Shown: positions 8,637-17,496 of the stretch, piece by piece
Layout of the letters: each line of letters starts with the position of its first letter
Position numbering within the stretch: position 1 is the first letter of the stretch
NCBI RefSeq assembly: GCF_036014215.1
Contig: NZ_CP107921.1
Span: 2,551,501-2,615,500, forward strand
DNA from: Streptomyces sp. NBC_00440
Lineage (GTDB): Bacteria > Actinomycetota > Actinomycetes > Streptomycetales > Streptomycetaceae
Direction of reading: 5' to 3'
Length of the DNA stretch: 64,000 bases
The notes under the pieces: model-generated
What the model was told of the DNA's origin: nothing
What the model saw: only the letters and a program-made list of their open reading frames with translations
Database searches by the model: none
Translations under genes and position numbers: made by a program

Positions 8637-9971
8637 ATGCCCAGAAACCGCCGACTGGCCGCGGCCGTCGTCGCTGCCGCATCCATGTCCCTGCTCGCCT
8701 CGGCCTGTACGGGTCAGAGTTCGGGCGGCGCGACCGACGACGTGAACGCGAAGACCACCATCACCTTCTGGCACGGCTGGAGCGCCGCGAGCGAGGTCAA
8801 GGCGATACAGGCGGACGTCGACCGGTTCGAGAAGATCCACCCGAACATCAAGGTGAAGGTCGTCGGCAACATGACCGACGACAAGATCAACCAGGCGCTG
8901 CGCGGCGGCGGTTCGGACGCCCCCGACGTCGTCTCCTCCTTCACCACCGACAACGTCGGCAAGTTCTGCTCGTCCGGTGCCTTCGCGGATCTGAAGCCCT
9001 TCCTCGCCAAGTCGAAGATCGACCTCGACAAGACCTTCTCCAAGCCGCTCCAGGACTACACGCAGTTCGACGGCGTGCGCTGCACCCTGCCGCTGCTCAG
9101 CGACGCGTACGCGCTCTACTACAACAAGGCCGAGTTCAAGGACGCCGGGATCACCGCGCCGCCGAAGACCTGGACCGAGTTCGACCAGGACGCCGTCAAG
9201 CTGACGAAGTCCAAGGGCGACTCGTACCAGCAGCTCGGCTTCATGCCGGACTTCCACGGCTATGAGTCGACACCGAGCCACATGGTGGCGCAGTGGAGCC
9301 CCACCTACGTCGGCAAGGACGGCAAGTCCAATGTCGCCAAGGACCCCGCCTTCGCGAACATGTTCACCTGGCAGCAGAACCTGGTGAAGAAGCTGGGTGG
9401 CTTCACCAAGCTGGAGAAGTACCGGGCCACGTTCGGTGACGAGTGGGGCGCCAAGCACCCCTTCCAGACCGGCCAGGTCGCCATGCAGGTCGACGGCGAA
9501 TGGCGGCTCGGGATGGCCCAGGACGCCAAGTCGAAGGTGGACATCGGCATCGCGCCGCTGCCGGTCCCCGACGACCAGGCCGCCTCGTACGGCAAGGGCT
9601 ACATCACCGGCACGATCGCCGGTATCGCGTCGACCAGCAAGAAGCAGAACGCCTCCTGGGAGTTCGTGAAGTACATCACCACCGACACCGACGCGGTCGT
9701 GGACTTCGCCAACGACATCCACAACATCCCGTCCACGCTGGCCGCGCTCAAGTCGCCGAAGCTGAAGTTCGACCCGCGGCTGAAGACGTTCCTGGACATC
9801 GCGCAGAACCCGGCCTCCAACACCACTCCCCCGTCGGTCAACGGCGGCACCTACCAGGTGACCCTCCAGGACTTCGGATACGACTTCGAGTCCGGCAGGG
9901 CGAAGGATCTGAAGGCCGGTCTGCGGAAGACCGCGTCGCAGATCGACAAGGACAACGAGAAGGCGAAGTAG
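8637..9971 (+). CDS. csnE: sugar ABC transporter substrate-binding lipoprotein
   Basis: This is a 444-residue family-1 solute-binding protein. It has a lipoprotein signal with lipobox LASAC at about residues 20-24, so it should be anchored outside the membrane by a lipidated cysteine. The mature part shows the typical TITFWHGWS opening and sugar-binding aromatic residues. An AGAGGGAGA ribosome-binding site precedes the ATG. It is followed closely by two permease genes, but no ATPase gene is present. Streptomyces sugar importers of this class commonly share the ATPase MsiK encoded elsewhere. By synteny the ligand is likely a glucosamine oligosaccharide from chitosan; this is an inference. Confidence 0.87.
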   Translation: MPRNRRLAAAVVAAASMSLLASACTGQSSGGATDDVNAKTTITFWHGWSAASEVKAIQADVDRFEKIHPNIKVKVVGNMTDDKINQALRGGGSDAPDVVSSFTTDNVGKFCSSGAFADLKPFLAKSKIDLDKTFSKPLQDYTQFDGVRCTLPLLSDAYALYYNKAEFKDAGITAPPKTWTEFDQDAVKLTKSKGDSYQQLGFMPDFHGYESTPSHMVAQWSPTYVGKDGKSNVAKDPAFANMFTWQQNLVKKLGGFTKLEKYRATFGDEWGAKHPFQTGQVAMQVDGEWRLGMAQDAKSKVDIGIAPLPVPDDQAASYGKGYITGTIAGIASTSKKQNASWEFVKYITTDTDAVVDFANDIHNIPSTLAALKSPKLKFDPRLKTFLDIAQNPASNTTPPSVNGGTYQVTLQDFGYDFESGRAKDLKAGLRKTASQIDKDNEKAK

Positions 9972-9978
9972 CCTCGCC

Positions 9979-10920
9979 ATGACCACGTACACCCCGCGTT
10001 CGAAGCGCCGCCGCGCGGCAGTGCGGACGGCGGCCTTCATGTCGCCCTGGCTCATCGGGTTCAGCGTCTTCTTCGTGTACCCGCTGGTCTCGACCGTCTA
10101 CTTCTCCTTCACGAAGTACGACGGCTTCAGGGCCCCGTCCTTCAACGGCCTGACGAACTGGACGTACGTCTTCACCGAGTACCCGGACTTCTGGCCCGCG
10201 ATGCGCAACACGCTCTGGCTGGTGGTCGTGATGGTCGCCTGCCGGGTGGTGTTCGGGCTCGGCATCGGAATGCTGATCACGAAGATCAAGACGGGCGCCG
10301 GGATCTTCCGGACCCTCTTCTATCTGCCGTATCTCGCGCCGCCGGTCGCGGCGACGCTGGCCTTCGTCTTCCTGCTCAACCCGGGGACGGGGCCGGTCAA
10401 TTCGATCCTCGGCGACATCGGGCTGCCGACACCCGGCTGGTTCACCGACGCCACCTGGTCGAAGCCCGCGCTCACCATGCTCGCGGTGTGGGGCATCGGC
10501 GACCTGATGGTGATCTTCATGGCCGCACTCCTCGACGTACCGAAGGAGCAGTACGAGGCGGCGGAGCTGGACGGCGCGTCGGCGGTGCAGCGCTTCCGGT
10601 TCGTGACGCTGCCGAACATCTCGCCGATCATCATGTTCGCCGTGGTCACCGGGATCATCCAGGCGATGCAGTACTACACCCAGCCACTGGTGGCCGGGAA
10701 GGTCGCTTCGGGCATCATCGGCGGCTCCGGGCAGCAGTTCCAGCCCGGTTTCCCCGACAAGTCCACGCTGACCCTGCCGCAGCTCGTCTACACGCTCGGC
10801 TTCCAGCGCTTCGACTACGGCTCCGCGTGCGTGGTCGCGCTCGTCCTCTTCGCCCTGGCCATGGCATTCACCGCACTGCTGATGCGGCGCCGCAGCGGGC
10901 TCGTACAGGCAGGTGACTGA
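9979..10920 (+). CDS. csnF: sugar ABC transporter permease (MalF type)
   Basis: The 313-residue permease has six predicted helices (SPWLIGFSVFFVYPLVSTVYF first). Its EAA loop (EQYEAAELDGASAVQRF, then P) contacts the ATPase. It starts 7 bp after the binding-protein stop. It forms the membrane pore with the next gene product. Confidence 0.88.
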   Translation: MTTYTPRSKRRRAAVRTAAFMSPWLIGFSVFFVYPLVSTVYFSFTKYDGFRAPSFNGLTNWTYVFTEYPDFWPAMRNTLWLVVVMVACRVVFGLGIGMLITKIKTGAGIFRTLFYLPYLAPPVAATLAFVFLLNPGTGPVNSILGDIGLPTPGWFTDATWSKPALTMLAVWGIGDLMVIFMAALLDVPKEQYEAAELDGASAVQRFRFVTLPNISPIIMFAVVTGIIQAMQYYTQPLVAGKVASGIIGGSGQQFQPGFPDKSTLTLPQLVYTLGFQRFDYGSACVVALVLFALAMAFTALLMRRRSGLVQAGD

Positions 10921-10925
10921 CCGTC

Positions 10926-11837
10926 ATGACACAGCTCACCCAGGTCGCAGAGAACCCCCCGGTCCGGGGCCGGGAAGACGACGCCGATGACTCCGCCCTG
11001 CGGACCGCCCGCCGCAAGACCCTGCTGCACTGGATCGCCGTGCACGCCCTGGGCGTGGCGGCGGCGCTCTTCTTCGTGCTGCCGTTCATCTTCGTGATCC
11101 TCACCTCGCTGATGAGCGACCAGCAGGCACTCACCCGTGACCTGTGGCCGCACACCTTCGAGTGGTCCAACTACCGCAAAGTGTTCGACACTCCGGGCTT
11201 CCTGTCCTGGTGGCGGAACACCCTGCTGTACGCGGGCCTCGGCACCGTACTGACCGTGGTGTCGTCGCTGCCCGTGGCGTACGCGCTCGCCAAGTTCCGC
11301 TTCCGCGGCCGGCATCTGTCGCTGATGCTCGTCATCTCGATGATGATGCTGCCGCCGCAGGTCGTCATCATCCCGATGTACCTGTTCTGGGCGAAGCAGC
11401 TGGACCTGTCGGGCACGCTCTGGCCGCTGATCATCCCGATGGCGTTCGGTGACGCGTTCTCCATCTTCCTGCTGCGGCAGTTCCTGCTGACCATCCCCAA
11501 CGAGTACATCGACGCGGCCAGGGTCGACGGCTGCGGCGAGTTCCGCACGCTGCTGAAGGTCATCGTCCCGATGGCCAGACCGGGCATCGCGGCCGTCGCG
11601 CTCTTCCAGTTCTTCTACGCCTGGAACGACTACTTCGGCCCGCAGATCTACACCTCGGAGAACTCGGCCGCCTGGACGCTCTCCTACGGCCTGGAGTCCT
11701 TCAAGGGCGCACACCATACCGACTGGAATCTGACCATGGCCGCGACCGTCCTGGTCATGGCCCCTGTGATCCTCGTCTTCTTCTTCGCACAGAAGGCATT
11801 CGTCGAGGGCGTCACACTGACCGGAGTGAAGGGTTAG
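10926..11837 (+). CDS. csnG: sugar ABC transporter permease (MalG type)
   Basis: The 303-residue permease begins with a charged tail of about 35 residues, then six helices (ALGVAAALFFVLPFIFVILTS first). The EAA loop reads NEYIDAARVDGCGEF. The spacing of 5 bp to the upstream permease indicates one transcript. With CsnF-like and the lipoprotein it makes a complete importer apart from the ATPase. Confidence 0.88.
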   Translation: MTQLTQVAENPPVRGREDDADDSALRTARRKTLLHWIAVHALGVAAALFFVLPFIFVILTSLMSDQQALTRDLWPHTFEWSNYRKVFDTPGFLSWWRNTLLYAGLGTVLTVVSSLPVAYALAKFRFRGRHLSLMLVISMMMLPPQVVIIPMYLFWAKQLDLSGTLWPLIIPMAFGDAFSIFLLRQFLLTIPNEYIDAARVDGCGEFRTLLKVIVPMARPGIAAVALFQFFYAWNDYFGPQIYTSENSAAWTLSYGLESFKGAHHTDWNLTMAATVLVMAPVILVFFFAQKAFVEGVTLTGVKG

Positions 11838-11842
11838 CTGAA

Positions 11843-13108
11843 ATGAAGCTCGCAGTAGTGGGGGGCGGATCCACCTATACGCCCGAACTCATCGACGGCT
11901 TCGCGCGGTTGCGGGACACGCTGCCGATCAGTGAGCTGGTGCTCGTCGACCCCGCGGCCGACCGTCTTGAACTGGTGGGCGGCCTCGCCCGGCGGATCTT
12001 CGCCAAGCAGGGGCACCCCGGGGTCATCACGACGACGTCGGACCTCGACGCGGGTGTCGCCGACGCCGACGCGGTCCTGCTCCAGCTGCGCGTCGGCGGC
12101 CAGGCCGCCCGGCAGCAGGACGAGACCTGGCCGCTGGAGTGCGGCTGCGTCGGGCAGGAGACGACGGGCGCGGGCGGCCTCGCCAAGGCGATGCGCACGG
12201 TACCGGTGGTGCTGGACATCGCCGAGCGCGTACGCCGCACCAACCCCGATGCCTGGATCATCGACTTCACCAACCCGGTGGGCATCGTCACCCGGGCGCT
12301 GCTCCAGGCCGGGCACAAGGCCGTCGGGCTCTGCAACGTGGCCATCGGCTTCCAGCGGAAGTTCGCCGCGCACCTCGATGTGGCGCCGTCCGACGTGTTC
12401 CTCAACCACGTGGGGCTCAACCACCTCACCTGGGAGCTGGGTGTCCGCCTGGGCGGCCCCGACGGCGAGGACGTCCTGCCGAAGCTGCTCGGCGAGCACG
12501 GCGACGCGATGGCCGACGACCTGCGGCTGCCGCGCTCGGTCCTGGACCGGCTCGGGGTGGTGCCCTCGTACTACCTGCGCTACTTCTACGCGCACGACGC
12601 GGTCGTCAGGGAGCTGGGCAGCAAGCCGTCGCGGGCCGCCGAGGTCGCAGCGATGGAGAAGGAACTGCTCACCATGTACGGCGACCCGAAGCTGGACGAG
12701 AAGCCCGCGCTGCTCGCCAAGCGGGGCGGCGCCTTCTACTCGGAGGCGGCCGTCGACCTGGCGTCATCGCTGCTGGGGTCGGGAGGATCCACGTACCAGG
12801 TGGTCAACACGTACAACAACGGGACGCTGCCGTTCCTCCCCGACGACGCCGTGATCGAGGTGCAGGCGACGGTGGACGGCAGTGGCGCGACACCGCTGGC
12901 CGTGCCCGCGCTGGACCCGCTGTACGCCGGTCTGGTCGCGAACGTCACGGCGTACGAGGACCTCGCCCTGGAAGCCGCGCTGCGCGGCGGCCGGGACCGG
13001 GTGTTCCGGGCGCTGCTCGCGCACCCGCTGATCGGGCAGTACGCGTACGCCGACGAGTTGACGGACAAGCTCATCGCGCACAACCGGGAGCACTTCGCGT
13101 GGGCCTGA
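11843..13108 (+). CDS. csnH: glycoside hydrolase family 4 (6-phospho-beta-glucosidase type)
   Basis: The 421-residue GH4 enzyme has the N-terminal NAD-binding motif VVGGGSTYTPEL, the conserved INP-type loop (DFTNPVGIVT), the metal-ligand cysteine in GLCNVAIG and the histidine in GLNHLTW. GH4 enzymes cleave glycosidic bonds by a redox mechanism that needs NAD and a divalent metal. The context (importer before, kinase after) suggests it processes the imported glucosamine oligosaccharide in the cytosol. Whether the substrate must be phosphorylated is not visible. Its stop lies inside the kinase start region. Confidence 0.88.
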   Translation: MKLAVVGGGSTYTPELIDGFARLRDTLPISELVLVDPAADRLELVGGLARRIFAKQGHPGVITTTSDLDAGVADADAVLLQLRVGGQAARQQDETWPLECGCVGQETTGAGGLAKAMRTVPVVLDIAERVRRTNPDAWIIDFTNPVGIVTRALLQAGHKAVGLCNVAIGFQRKFAAHLDVAPSDVFLNHVGLNHLTWELGVRLGGPDGEDVLPKLLGEHGDAMADDLRLPRSVLDRLGVVPSYYLRYFYAHDAVVRELGSKPSRAAEVAAMEKELLTMYGDPKLDEKPALLAKRGGAFYSEAAVDLASSLLGSGGSTYQVVNTYNNGTLPFLPDDAVIEVQATVDGSGATPLAVPALDPLYAGLVANVTAYEDLALEAALRGGRDRVFRALLAHPLIGQYAYADELTDKLIAHNREHFAWA

Positions 13109-14226
13109 CAGCAAGTGTGCTGGCGATCGACGCCGGCAACAGCAAGACGGACGCTGCCGTCATCGCGGCGGACGGCACCGTCCTGGGCCGGGGCCGCTCC
13201 GGCGGCTTCCAGCCGCCTTTGGTGGGGATCGAGGCGGCGCTGGACGTGCTGGCCGTCGCGGTCGAGGCAGCGGTGGCTCAGGCGGTCGCGGGGGCGGCTG
13301 CGGCACACGCGGGGGCTTGCGCCGTGCCGGGGGGAAGCAGGGGCGTCGCAGCTGGTGGGAGCGGTGGCGCGGGTGAGGGCGGTGCGGCTGGTGGGATGGG
13401 GGTCAGTGGCGCGCGTGAGGGCGGTGCGGCTGGTGGTGTTGTTCTTCCGCCGTACGCCTCGTTCGTCTCCGCCTGTCTGGCCAATGCCGATCTCCCGGTC
13501 GAGGAACGGGACCTGGCCGCCGCCATCCAGGCACGCGGCTGGGGCCCGGCGGTCGAGGTGCGCAACGACACCTTCGCGATCCTGCGCGCGGGCGTGGACG
13601 AACCACGCGGGGTGGCCGTCGTGTGCGGGGCCGGCATCAACTGTGTCGGGATGACACCCGACGGACGCACCGCCCGCTTCCCCGCGATCGGCCGCATCTC
13701 CGGCGACTGGGGAGGCGGCGGCGGTCTGGCCGAGGAAGCGCTGTTCCATGCGGCGCGCGCCGAGGACGGGCGCGGCGGGGCCACCGAGCTGATACGGACG
13801 GTGCCCGCGCACTTCGGGCTGCCGACGATGTACGCGGTGATCGAGGCGCTGCACCTCGGCCGCATCCCGGTGGAGCGCAAGCACGAACTGGCACCGGTCC
13901 TCTTCGCGACCGCGGCGGCCGGTGACCCGGTCGCCCGCTCGGTCGTCGAGCGGCAGGCGGAGGAGGTCGTCTCGCTCGCCGCGGTGGCGCTGGGCCGGCT
14001 CGGCCTGCTCGACGAGGAGACTCCGGTGCTGCTGGGCGGGAGCGTACTGGCCGCACGGCACCCGCAGTTGGACGACCGCATACGGCAGCTGCTGGCCGAC
14101 CGTGCGCCGAAAGCCGTCCCCCGGGTGGTGTCGGCCTCACCGGTGCTCGGCGCCGCTCTGCTGGGTCTTGACCGGATCGCGGCCCCGGCGGCGTCCTACG
14201 CGCGGATCCGGGAGCAATACGCCTGA
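13099..14226 (+). CDS. csnK: BadF/BadG-type sugar kinase (CsnK-like)
   Basis: This is a 375-residue ASKHA kinase. The phosphate-1 motif is AIDAGNSKTDAAV and a second glycine-rich ATP loop is VVCGAGINCVG. ISGDWGGGGG follows, and VLLGGSVLA lies near the end. This is the N-acetylglucosamine-kinase-like branch. I start it at the GTG that overlaps the GH4 stop by 10 bases. Residues about 65-115 are a Gly/Ala-rich insert generated by a 42-bp tandem duplication, placed before VVLPPYASF where family members normally have a short loop. The frame is intact, so the enzyme may still work. Glucosamine phosphorylation is inferred from the operon. Confidence 0.83.
   Translation: MGLTASVLAIDAGNSKTDAAVIAADGTVLGRGRSGGFQPPLVGIEAALDVLAVAVEAAVAQAVAGAAAAHAGACAVPGGSRGVAAGGSGGAGEGGAAGGMGVSGAREGGAAGGVVLPPYASFVSACLANADLPVEERDLAAAIQARGWGPAVEVRNDTFAILRAGVDEPRGVAVVCGAGINCVGMTPDGRTARFPAIGRISGDWGGGGGLAEEALFHAARAEDGRGGATELIRTVPAHFGLPTMYAVIEALHLGRIPVERKHELAPVLFATAAAGDPVARSVVERQAEEVVSLAAVALGRLGLLDEETPVLLGGSVLAARHPQLDDRIRQLLADRAPKAVPRVVSASPVLGAALLGLDRIAAPAASYARIREQYA
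13364..13440 (+). repeat. 42-bp in-frame tandem repeat inside csnK-like gene
   Basis: There are two near-identical copies starting GTGGCGCGGGTGAGGGCGG and GTGGCGCGCGTGAGGGCGG, 42 bp apart. They encode GAGEGGAAGGMGVS and GAREGGAAGGVVLP. A multiple of three keeps the frame. A weaker related copy lies just upstream. Confidence 0.8.
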
Positions 14227-14249
14227 GGGCGCGGCCCGATGGGCGGAGG

Positions 14250-14308
14250 GGGTTGTGTCCCGATGGCGCGGAGGGGTTGTGATCCGCGTGGAGCGGGGCA
14301 CAACCCCC
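14250..14308 (+). terminator. terminator at end of csn-type operon
   Basis: The inverted repeat GGGGGTTGTG...CACAACCCCC is followed by TTTCC, starting about 24 bp after the kinase stop. A second GGGGTTGTG copy between the arms offers an alternative stem. Confidence 0.65.
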
Positions 14309-14740
14309 TTTCCGTACGCCCCTGATGTGCGCGTTCCGCCCGGACGGCACGCCGGTGCCACCCGAGCGGCGGGGCTGGAACGGGAACCGAATCGGTCCGG
14401 GAGGCGTATTCAAGGTGAGGACGTCGCGGAGCGGGCGCGGCACAGGCGGGACAGGCGGGACAGCAGCGGGGAAAGGCTTGGGAGGCTCCTGGCGGAGGGC
14501 AGGAGACGGATCGATTCGATCAAGATCCGGCCCATCCGGGTGTGCGGACCGGGCCGCTGCGGCCATACTGCTGGCCGGGCACTTGTCTTCGCGTGCCCCT
14601 GAGTTCATGAACAGTCAGGGCGTTCGTGAATGGGGAAGTTCGTGGGAAGCGCCAAGGACAGCCGCGCCGGATCGTGGAAGACCGCTCGCGAAAGACCGGT
14701 CCGAAGACCGATCGTTTGGACGTAGACAGGGGGAGGTCGA
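14309..14740. other. non-coding leader of the glnX-pknG locus
   Basis: No gene was found in this stretch. It holds three GTTCRTG copies at 14603, 14622 and 14638; the first is part of the palindrome GTTCATGAAC. These could be regulator sites for the signalling locus, but the spacing (19 and 16 bp) does not match a PhoP box, so no regulator is named. Confidence 0.4.
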
Positions 14741-16165
14741 GTGGTACACCCGCCGAGCGGGGGCACAGTGCAGGGTCCACCGCCCGCGCAGCCGCCTCCG
14801 CCCACGTCACCCGTGCGCGTGCCCGCGCCGCCCGCGCAGGCCCCCGTGCCGCCCGCGCGACGCAGCGCCTGGGCAGGGTCCCGGGACCGGCTGCGCGCCG
14901 CCGCGACCACCGAGCCGGGCCGGCTGTGGATCATGGGGACGCTGGTGGCCGCGCTGGTCGTGGCCTTCGGAGCGGTGACCGCCTTCGAGATCTCCGACCG
15001 GGCGGCCTCCGCCGATGACGTGGTCAGCCGCAGCCAGCCGCTCAGCGCCGACGCGGCGAACATCTACCGCTCGCTGGCGGACGCGGACACCGCGGCGGCG
15101 AGCGGCTTCCTGGCGGGCTCCGTGGAGCCGGCCGATGTTCACGCGCGGTACGACAGCGACATCACGACGGCGTCCCGGCTGCTGGCGAAAGCCGCTTCCC
15201 ACACGGACAGTTCCACCGAGTCGGGGCGCCAGATCGCCCAGCTCAACGAGCAGCTCCCGCGCTACACCGGTCTGGTGGAGCGCGCCCGCGCCAACAACCG
15301 GCAGGGACTGCCGCTCGGCGGCGCCTACTTGCGGTACGCCAACCAGCAGATGAGCACGGTGCTGCTGCCTGCCGCGGAGAAGCTCTACGAAGCCGAGACG
15401 GGCCGGCTGTACGACGACTACGACTCGGCCGCGCTCTGGCCGTACTTCGGCACCGTGGTGGGGCTGCTGGCCCTGGGCGGCCTGCTCTATGTCCAGCGGC
15501 GCAACTACCTGCGGACGAACCGGGTGTTCAACCACGGCCTGGTCGCCGCGTCGGCCGCCTCCGTCGTGGTGCTGCTGTGGCTGGTGGCCGGACACCTGGT
15601 CGCGGCCGCCGACCTGGACACGTCGCGGACGCACGGCCAGGAGTCGCTGAAGGTGCTCAACGACGCGCGCATCAGCTCGCTGAAGGCCCGCTCCAACGAG
15701 AACCTCACGCTGGTCTCGCGCGGTTCCGTCCTGACCAAGGACGGCAAGCACGACCAGTACGAGTCCGACTACACCAAGGACATGGCCGCCCTGGTCAGCG
15801 GGCTCGACAAGGCGAAAAGCCTGGCCAACGACAAGGCGGGCAGCGCGCCCGTGAAGGCCGCGACGGACGACGTGGCCACCTGGAAGGCCCGTCATGCCGC
15901 AGCACGCCGCACGGACGACAGTGGCGACTACGACCACGCGCTCACGCAGGTCATCGGCAGGACGGGCTCGACCGGCCAGTCCTTCGACCAGGTGGACGCG
16001 GCGCTGGACCAGGCGCTCGGCCATGAGCAGCAGGAGTTCACCCGGGCCGCGTCGGACGGCCGGGGCGCGCTGGCCGGGCTTCCGGTGGGCGCGGCGGTGC
16101 TGGCCGTGCTGGGCGCCGCGGCCGCGGGGCTGGGCATCAGCCGCAGGCTTTCGGAGTACAGGTGA
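14741..16165 (+). CDS. glnX: GlnX-like membrane signal-transmission protein
   Basis: The 474-residue protein has a Pro-rich cytosolic N-terminus. Four membrane helices follow at about residues 64-86, 226-248, 266-290 and 445-468. They frame two extracytoplasmic helical domains of about 140 residues each, both rich in Ala/Asp/Gln like chemoreceptor-type bundles. GlnX of mycobacteria and corynebacteria has this two-loop layout and links the amino-acid sensor GlnH to PknG (known family biology). Here the next gene is a GlnH-like protein overlapping by 4 bp, and pknG follows, so the assignment rests mainly on topology and context. The GTG start is preceded by GGGGGAGGTCGA. Confidence 0.75.
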   Translation: MVHPPSGGTVQGPPPAQPPPPTSPVRVPAPPAQAPVPPARRSAWAGSRDRLRAAATTEPGRLWIMGTLVAALVVAFGAVTAFEISDRAASADDVVSRSQPLSADAANIYRSLADADTAAASGFLAGSVEPADVHARYDSDITTASRLLAKAASHTDSSTESGRQIAQLNEQLPRYTGLVERARANNRQGLPLGGAYLRYANQQMSTVLLPAAEKLYEAETGRLYDDYDSAALWPYFGTVVGLLALGGLLYVQRRNYLRTNRVFNHGLVAASAASVVVLLWLVAGHLVAAADLDTSRTHGQESLKVLNDARISSLKARSNENLTLVSRGSVLTKDGKHDQYESDYTKDMAALVSGLDKAKSLANDKAGSAPVKAATDDVATWKARHAAARRTDDSGDYDHALTQVIGRTGSTGQSFDQVDAALDQALGHEQQEFTRAASDGRGALAGLPVGAAVLAVLGAAAAGLGISRRLSEYR

Positions 16166-16206
16166 GCAGGGGCCAGGTGAGCAGGGGCCAGGCAGGCAGG
16201 GGCCAG
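16162..16206 (+). repeat. 15-bp tandem repeats at the glnX/glnH junction
   Basis: Three copies of the unit GTGAGCAGGGGCCAG (the third GCAGGCAGGGGCCAG) begin at the glnX stop. They are followed by looser copies ending ACGGCCAGGAGAG. If translation starts at 16162 they add a repetitive SRGQ-rich leader to GlnH; if it starts at 16267 they are untranslated spacer. Confidence 0.75.
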
Positions 16207-16266
16207 CAGAATTACGGCCGGGCGACCGACGGCCAGGAGAGCGACGGCCAGGAGAGGAGGCGCAGC

Positions 16267-17289
16267 GTGCGGAATCCGAGGACCGGCAGGCTCCACGGCT
16301 GGGGCGGGGTCACGGCGATGGCCGCGGCATGTGCGCTGACCGCAGCCGCGGCCGCGACCGTGCTCCCGCTCGTCCTGGGCAGCGGCTCAGGCAACGGTGC
16401 GGGGTCCGGCGACCGTGCGCAGCCGGGCGGCCAGAGAGTGGCGCAGGCCTCGCCCGCGAAGGCCGATACCTGCACCGACCCGGAGGCGAGCCTCACACCG
16501 TCCGGCGCCGACGGCCCCACCATCGACCGGATCAAGAAGGCCGGCCACCTCGTCGTCGGTGTCGACCAGAACAGCTACCGCTGGGGATACCGCGACCCGG
16601 CCACCCGCAGACTGGACGGCTTCGACATCGCTCTCGTCCGGGCCATAGCGAAGAACATCCTGGGCAGCGAGGACAAGGTCACCTACCGCGCCATCCCCAC
16701 CAACGAGCGGGTCGAGGCCCTACAGGACGGCAAGGTCGACATCGTGGTGCGGACGATGACGATCAACTGCGAGCGGGCGAAGCAAGTCGCCTTCTCCACC
16801 GCGTACTTCCAGGCCGGCCAGCAGGTCCTGGCGCCCAAGGGGTCGACGATCAGCGGGTACAACACGTCGCTCCAGGGCAAGCGGGTCTGCACGGCGACCG
16901 GCTCGACGGCGTACGACGCCCTGAAGGCCAAGTCGTACGGTGCGGTCTTCGCCGACACACCGACCGAGCAGCGGACCGTGCCCAACCAGCTGGACTGCCT
17001 GGTCAAGCTCCAACTGGGCCTGGTCGACGCGGTGGTCACCGACAACGCCCTGGCGGCCGGCCAGGCGGCACAGGACCCGGCCGTCGACCTCAAGGGCCAG
17101 CCGTTCACCACCGAGTACTACGGCGTGGCGACGAAGCTGGGCAACGACGATCTGGTGCGCCGGATCAACCAGGTGCTCGTCGACTACCGCGCGGGCGGCG
17201 ACCAAAGCCCCTGGATGAAGGCGTACAGGAAGTGGCTCTCGGCGGATCTGAAGGGAATCGAAGCACCTCCCGCACCGAAGTACCGGTAG
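16267..17289 (+). CDS. glnH: GlnH-like amino-acid-binding protein
   Basis: This is a family-3 (glutamine/glutamate type) solute-binding protein. I place the start at the GTG at 16267 (341 residues), where GAGAGGAGG gives a strong ribosome-binding site. An overlapping GTG at 16162 would add 35 repetitive residues. A basic stretch and the hydrophobic segment AAACALTAAAAATVLPLVLG form an uncleaved anchor or signal. The binding core follows (HLVVGVDQNSYRWGY, DGFDIALVRAIA, GKVDIVVRTMTINCER). No permease or ATPase is adjacent, which fits a sensor rather than a transporter. In mycobacteria GlnH senses Asp/Glu for PknG; the same is inferred here. Confidence 0.82.
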   Translation: MRNPRTGRLHGWGGVTAMAAACALTAAAAATVLPLVLGSGSGNGAGSGDRAQPGGQRVAQASPAKADTCTDPEASLTPSGADGPTIDRIKKAGHLVVGVDQNSYRWGYRDPATRRLDGFDIALVRAIAKNILGSEDKVTYRAIPTNERVEALQDGKVDIVVRTMTINCERAKQVAFSTAYFQAGQQVLAPKGSTISGYNTSLQGKRVCTATGSTAYDALKAKSYGAVFADTPTEQRTVPNQLDCLVKLQLGLVDAVVTDNALAAGQAAQDPAVDLKGQPFTTEYYGVATKLGNDDLVRRINQVLVDYRAGGDQSPWMKAYRKWLSADLKGIEAPPAPKYR

Positions 17290-17496
17290 CGGTCGGGGAT
17301 CGTTGGGCCGGGTACTGGTGAACAGGACCGGTGGACAGCGACCGGCGAACAACGACCGGTGGGCCGAGTACCGGTAGAACCGAGCGGTCATGGGCAGAAC
17401 TTGACACTGTAGGCAGCAGCACACGACACAGGCACCACACGACACAGGCAGCACACGACACACGCGGCACAGGGCAGCGGAGCGGAGAGGTGATCG
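17290..17496. other. spacer with two families of short repeats
   Basis: The first half holds about five loose copies of ACCGGTGGACAGCGACCGG-like units around ACCGGT. The second half holds three copies of CAGCACACGACACAGG, about 16 bp apart. The region separates glnH from the coiled-coil gene and may contain a promoter. No protein-coding frame is convincing. Confidence 0.55.

Noticed and set aside
7185..10055. Long minus-strand frame of about 950 codons across the csn operon
   Set aside because: Shadow frame opposite strongly recognised ROK, binding-protein and permease genes.
14603..14644. Possible PhoP box (GTTCRTG copies) before glnX
   Set aside because: Spacing of 19 and 16 bp does not match the 11-bp PhoP repeat, so only the repeats are recorded.
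17411..17465. CRISPR-like short repeats before the coiled-coil gene
   Set aside because: The units are about 16 bp, imperfect, and lack spacers of regular length; no cas gene is present.
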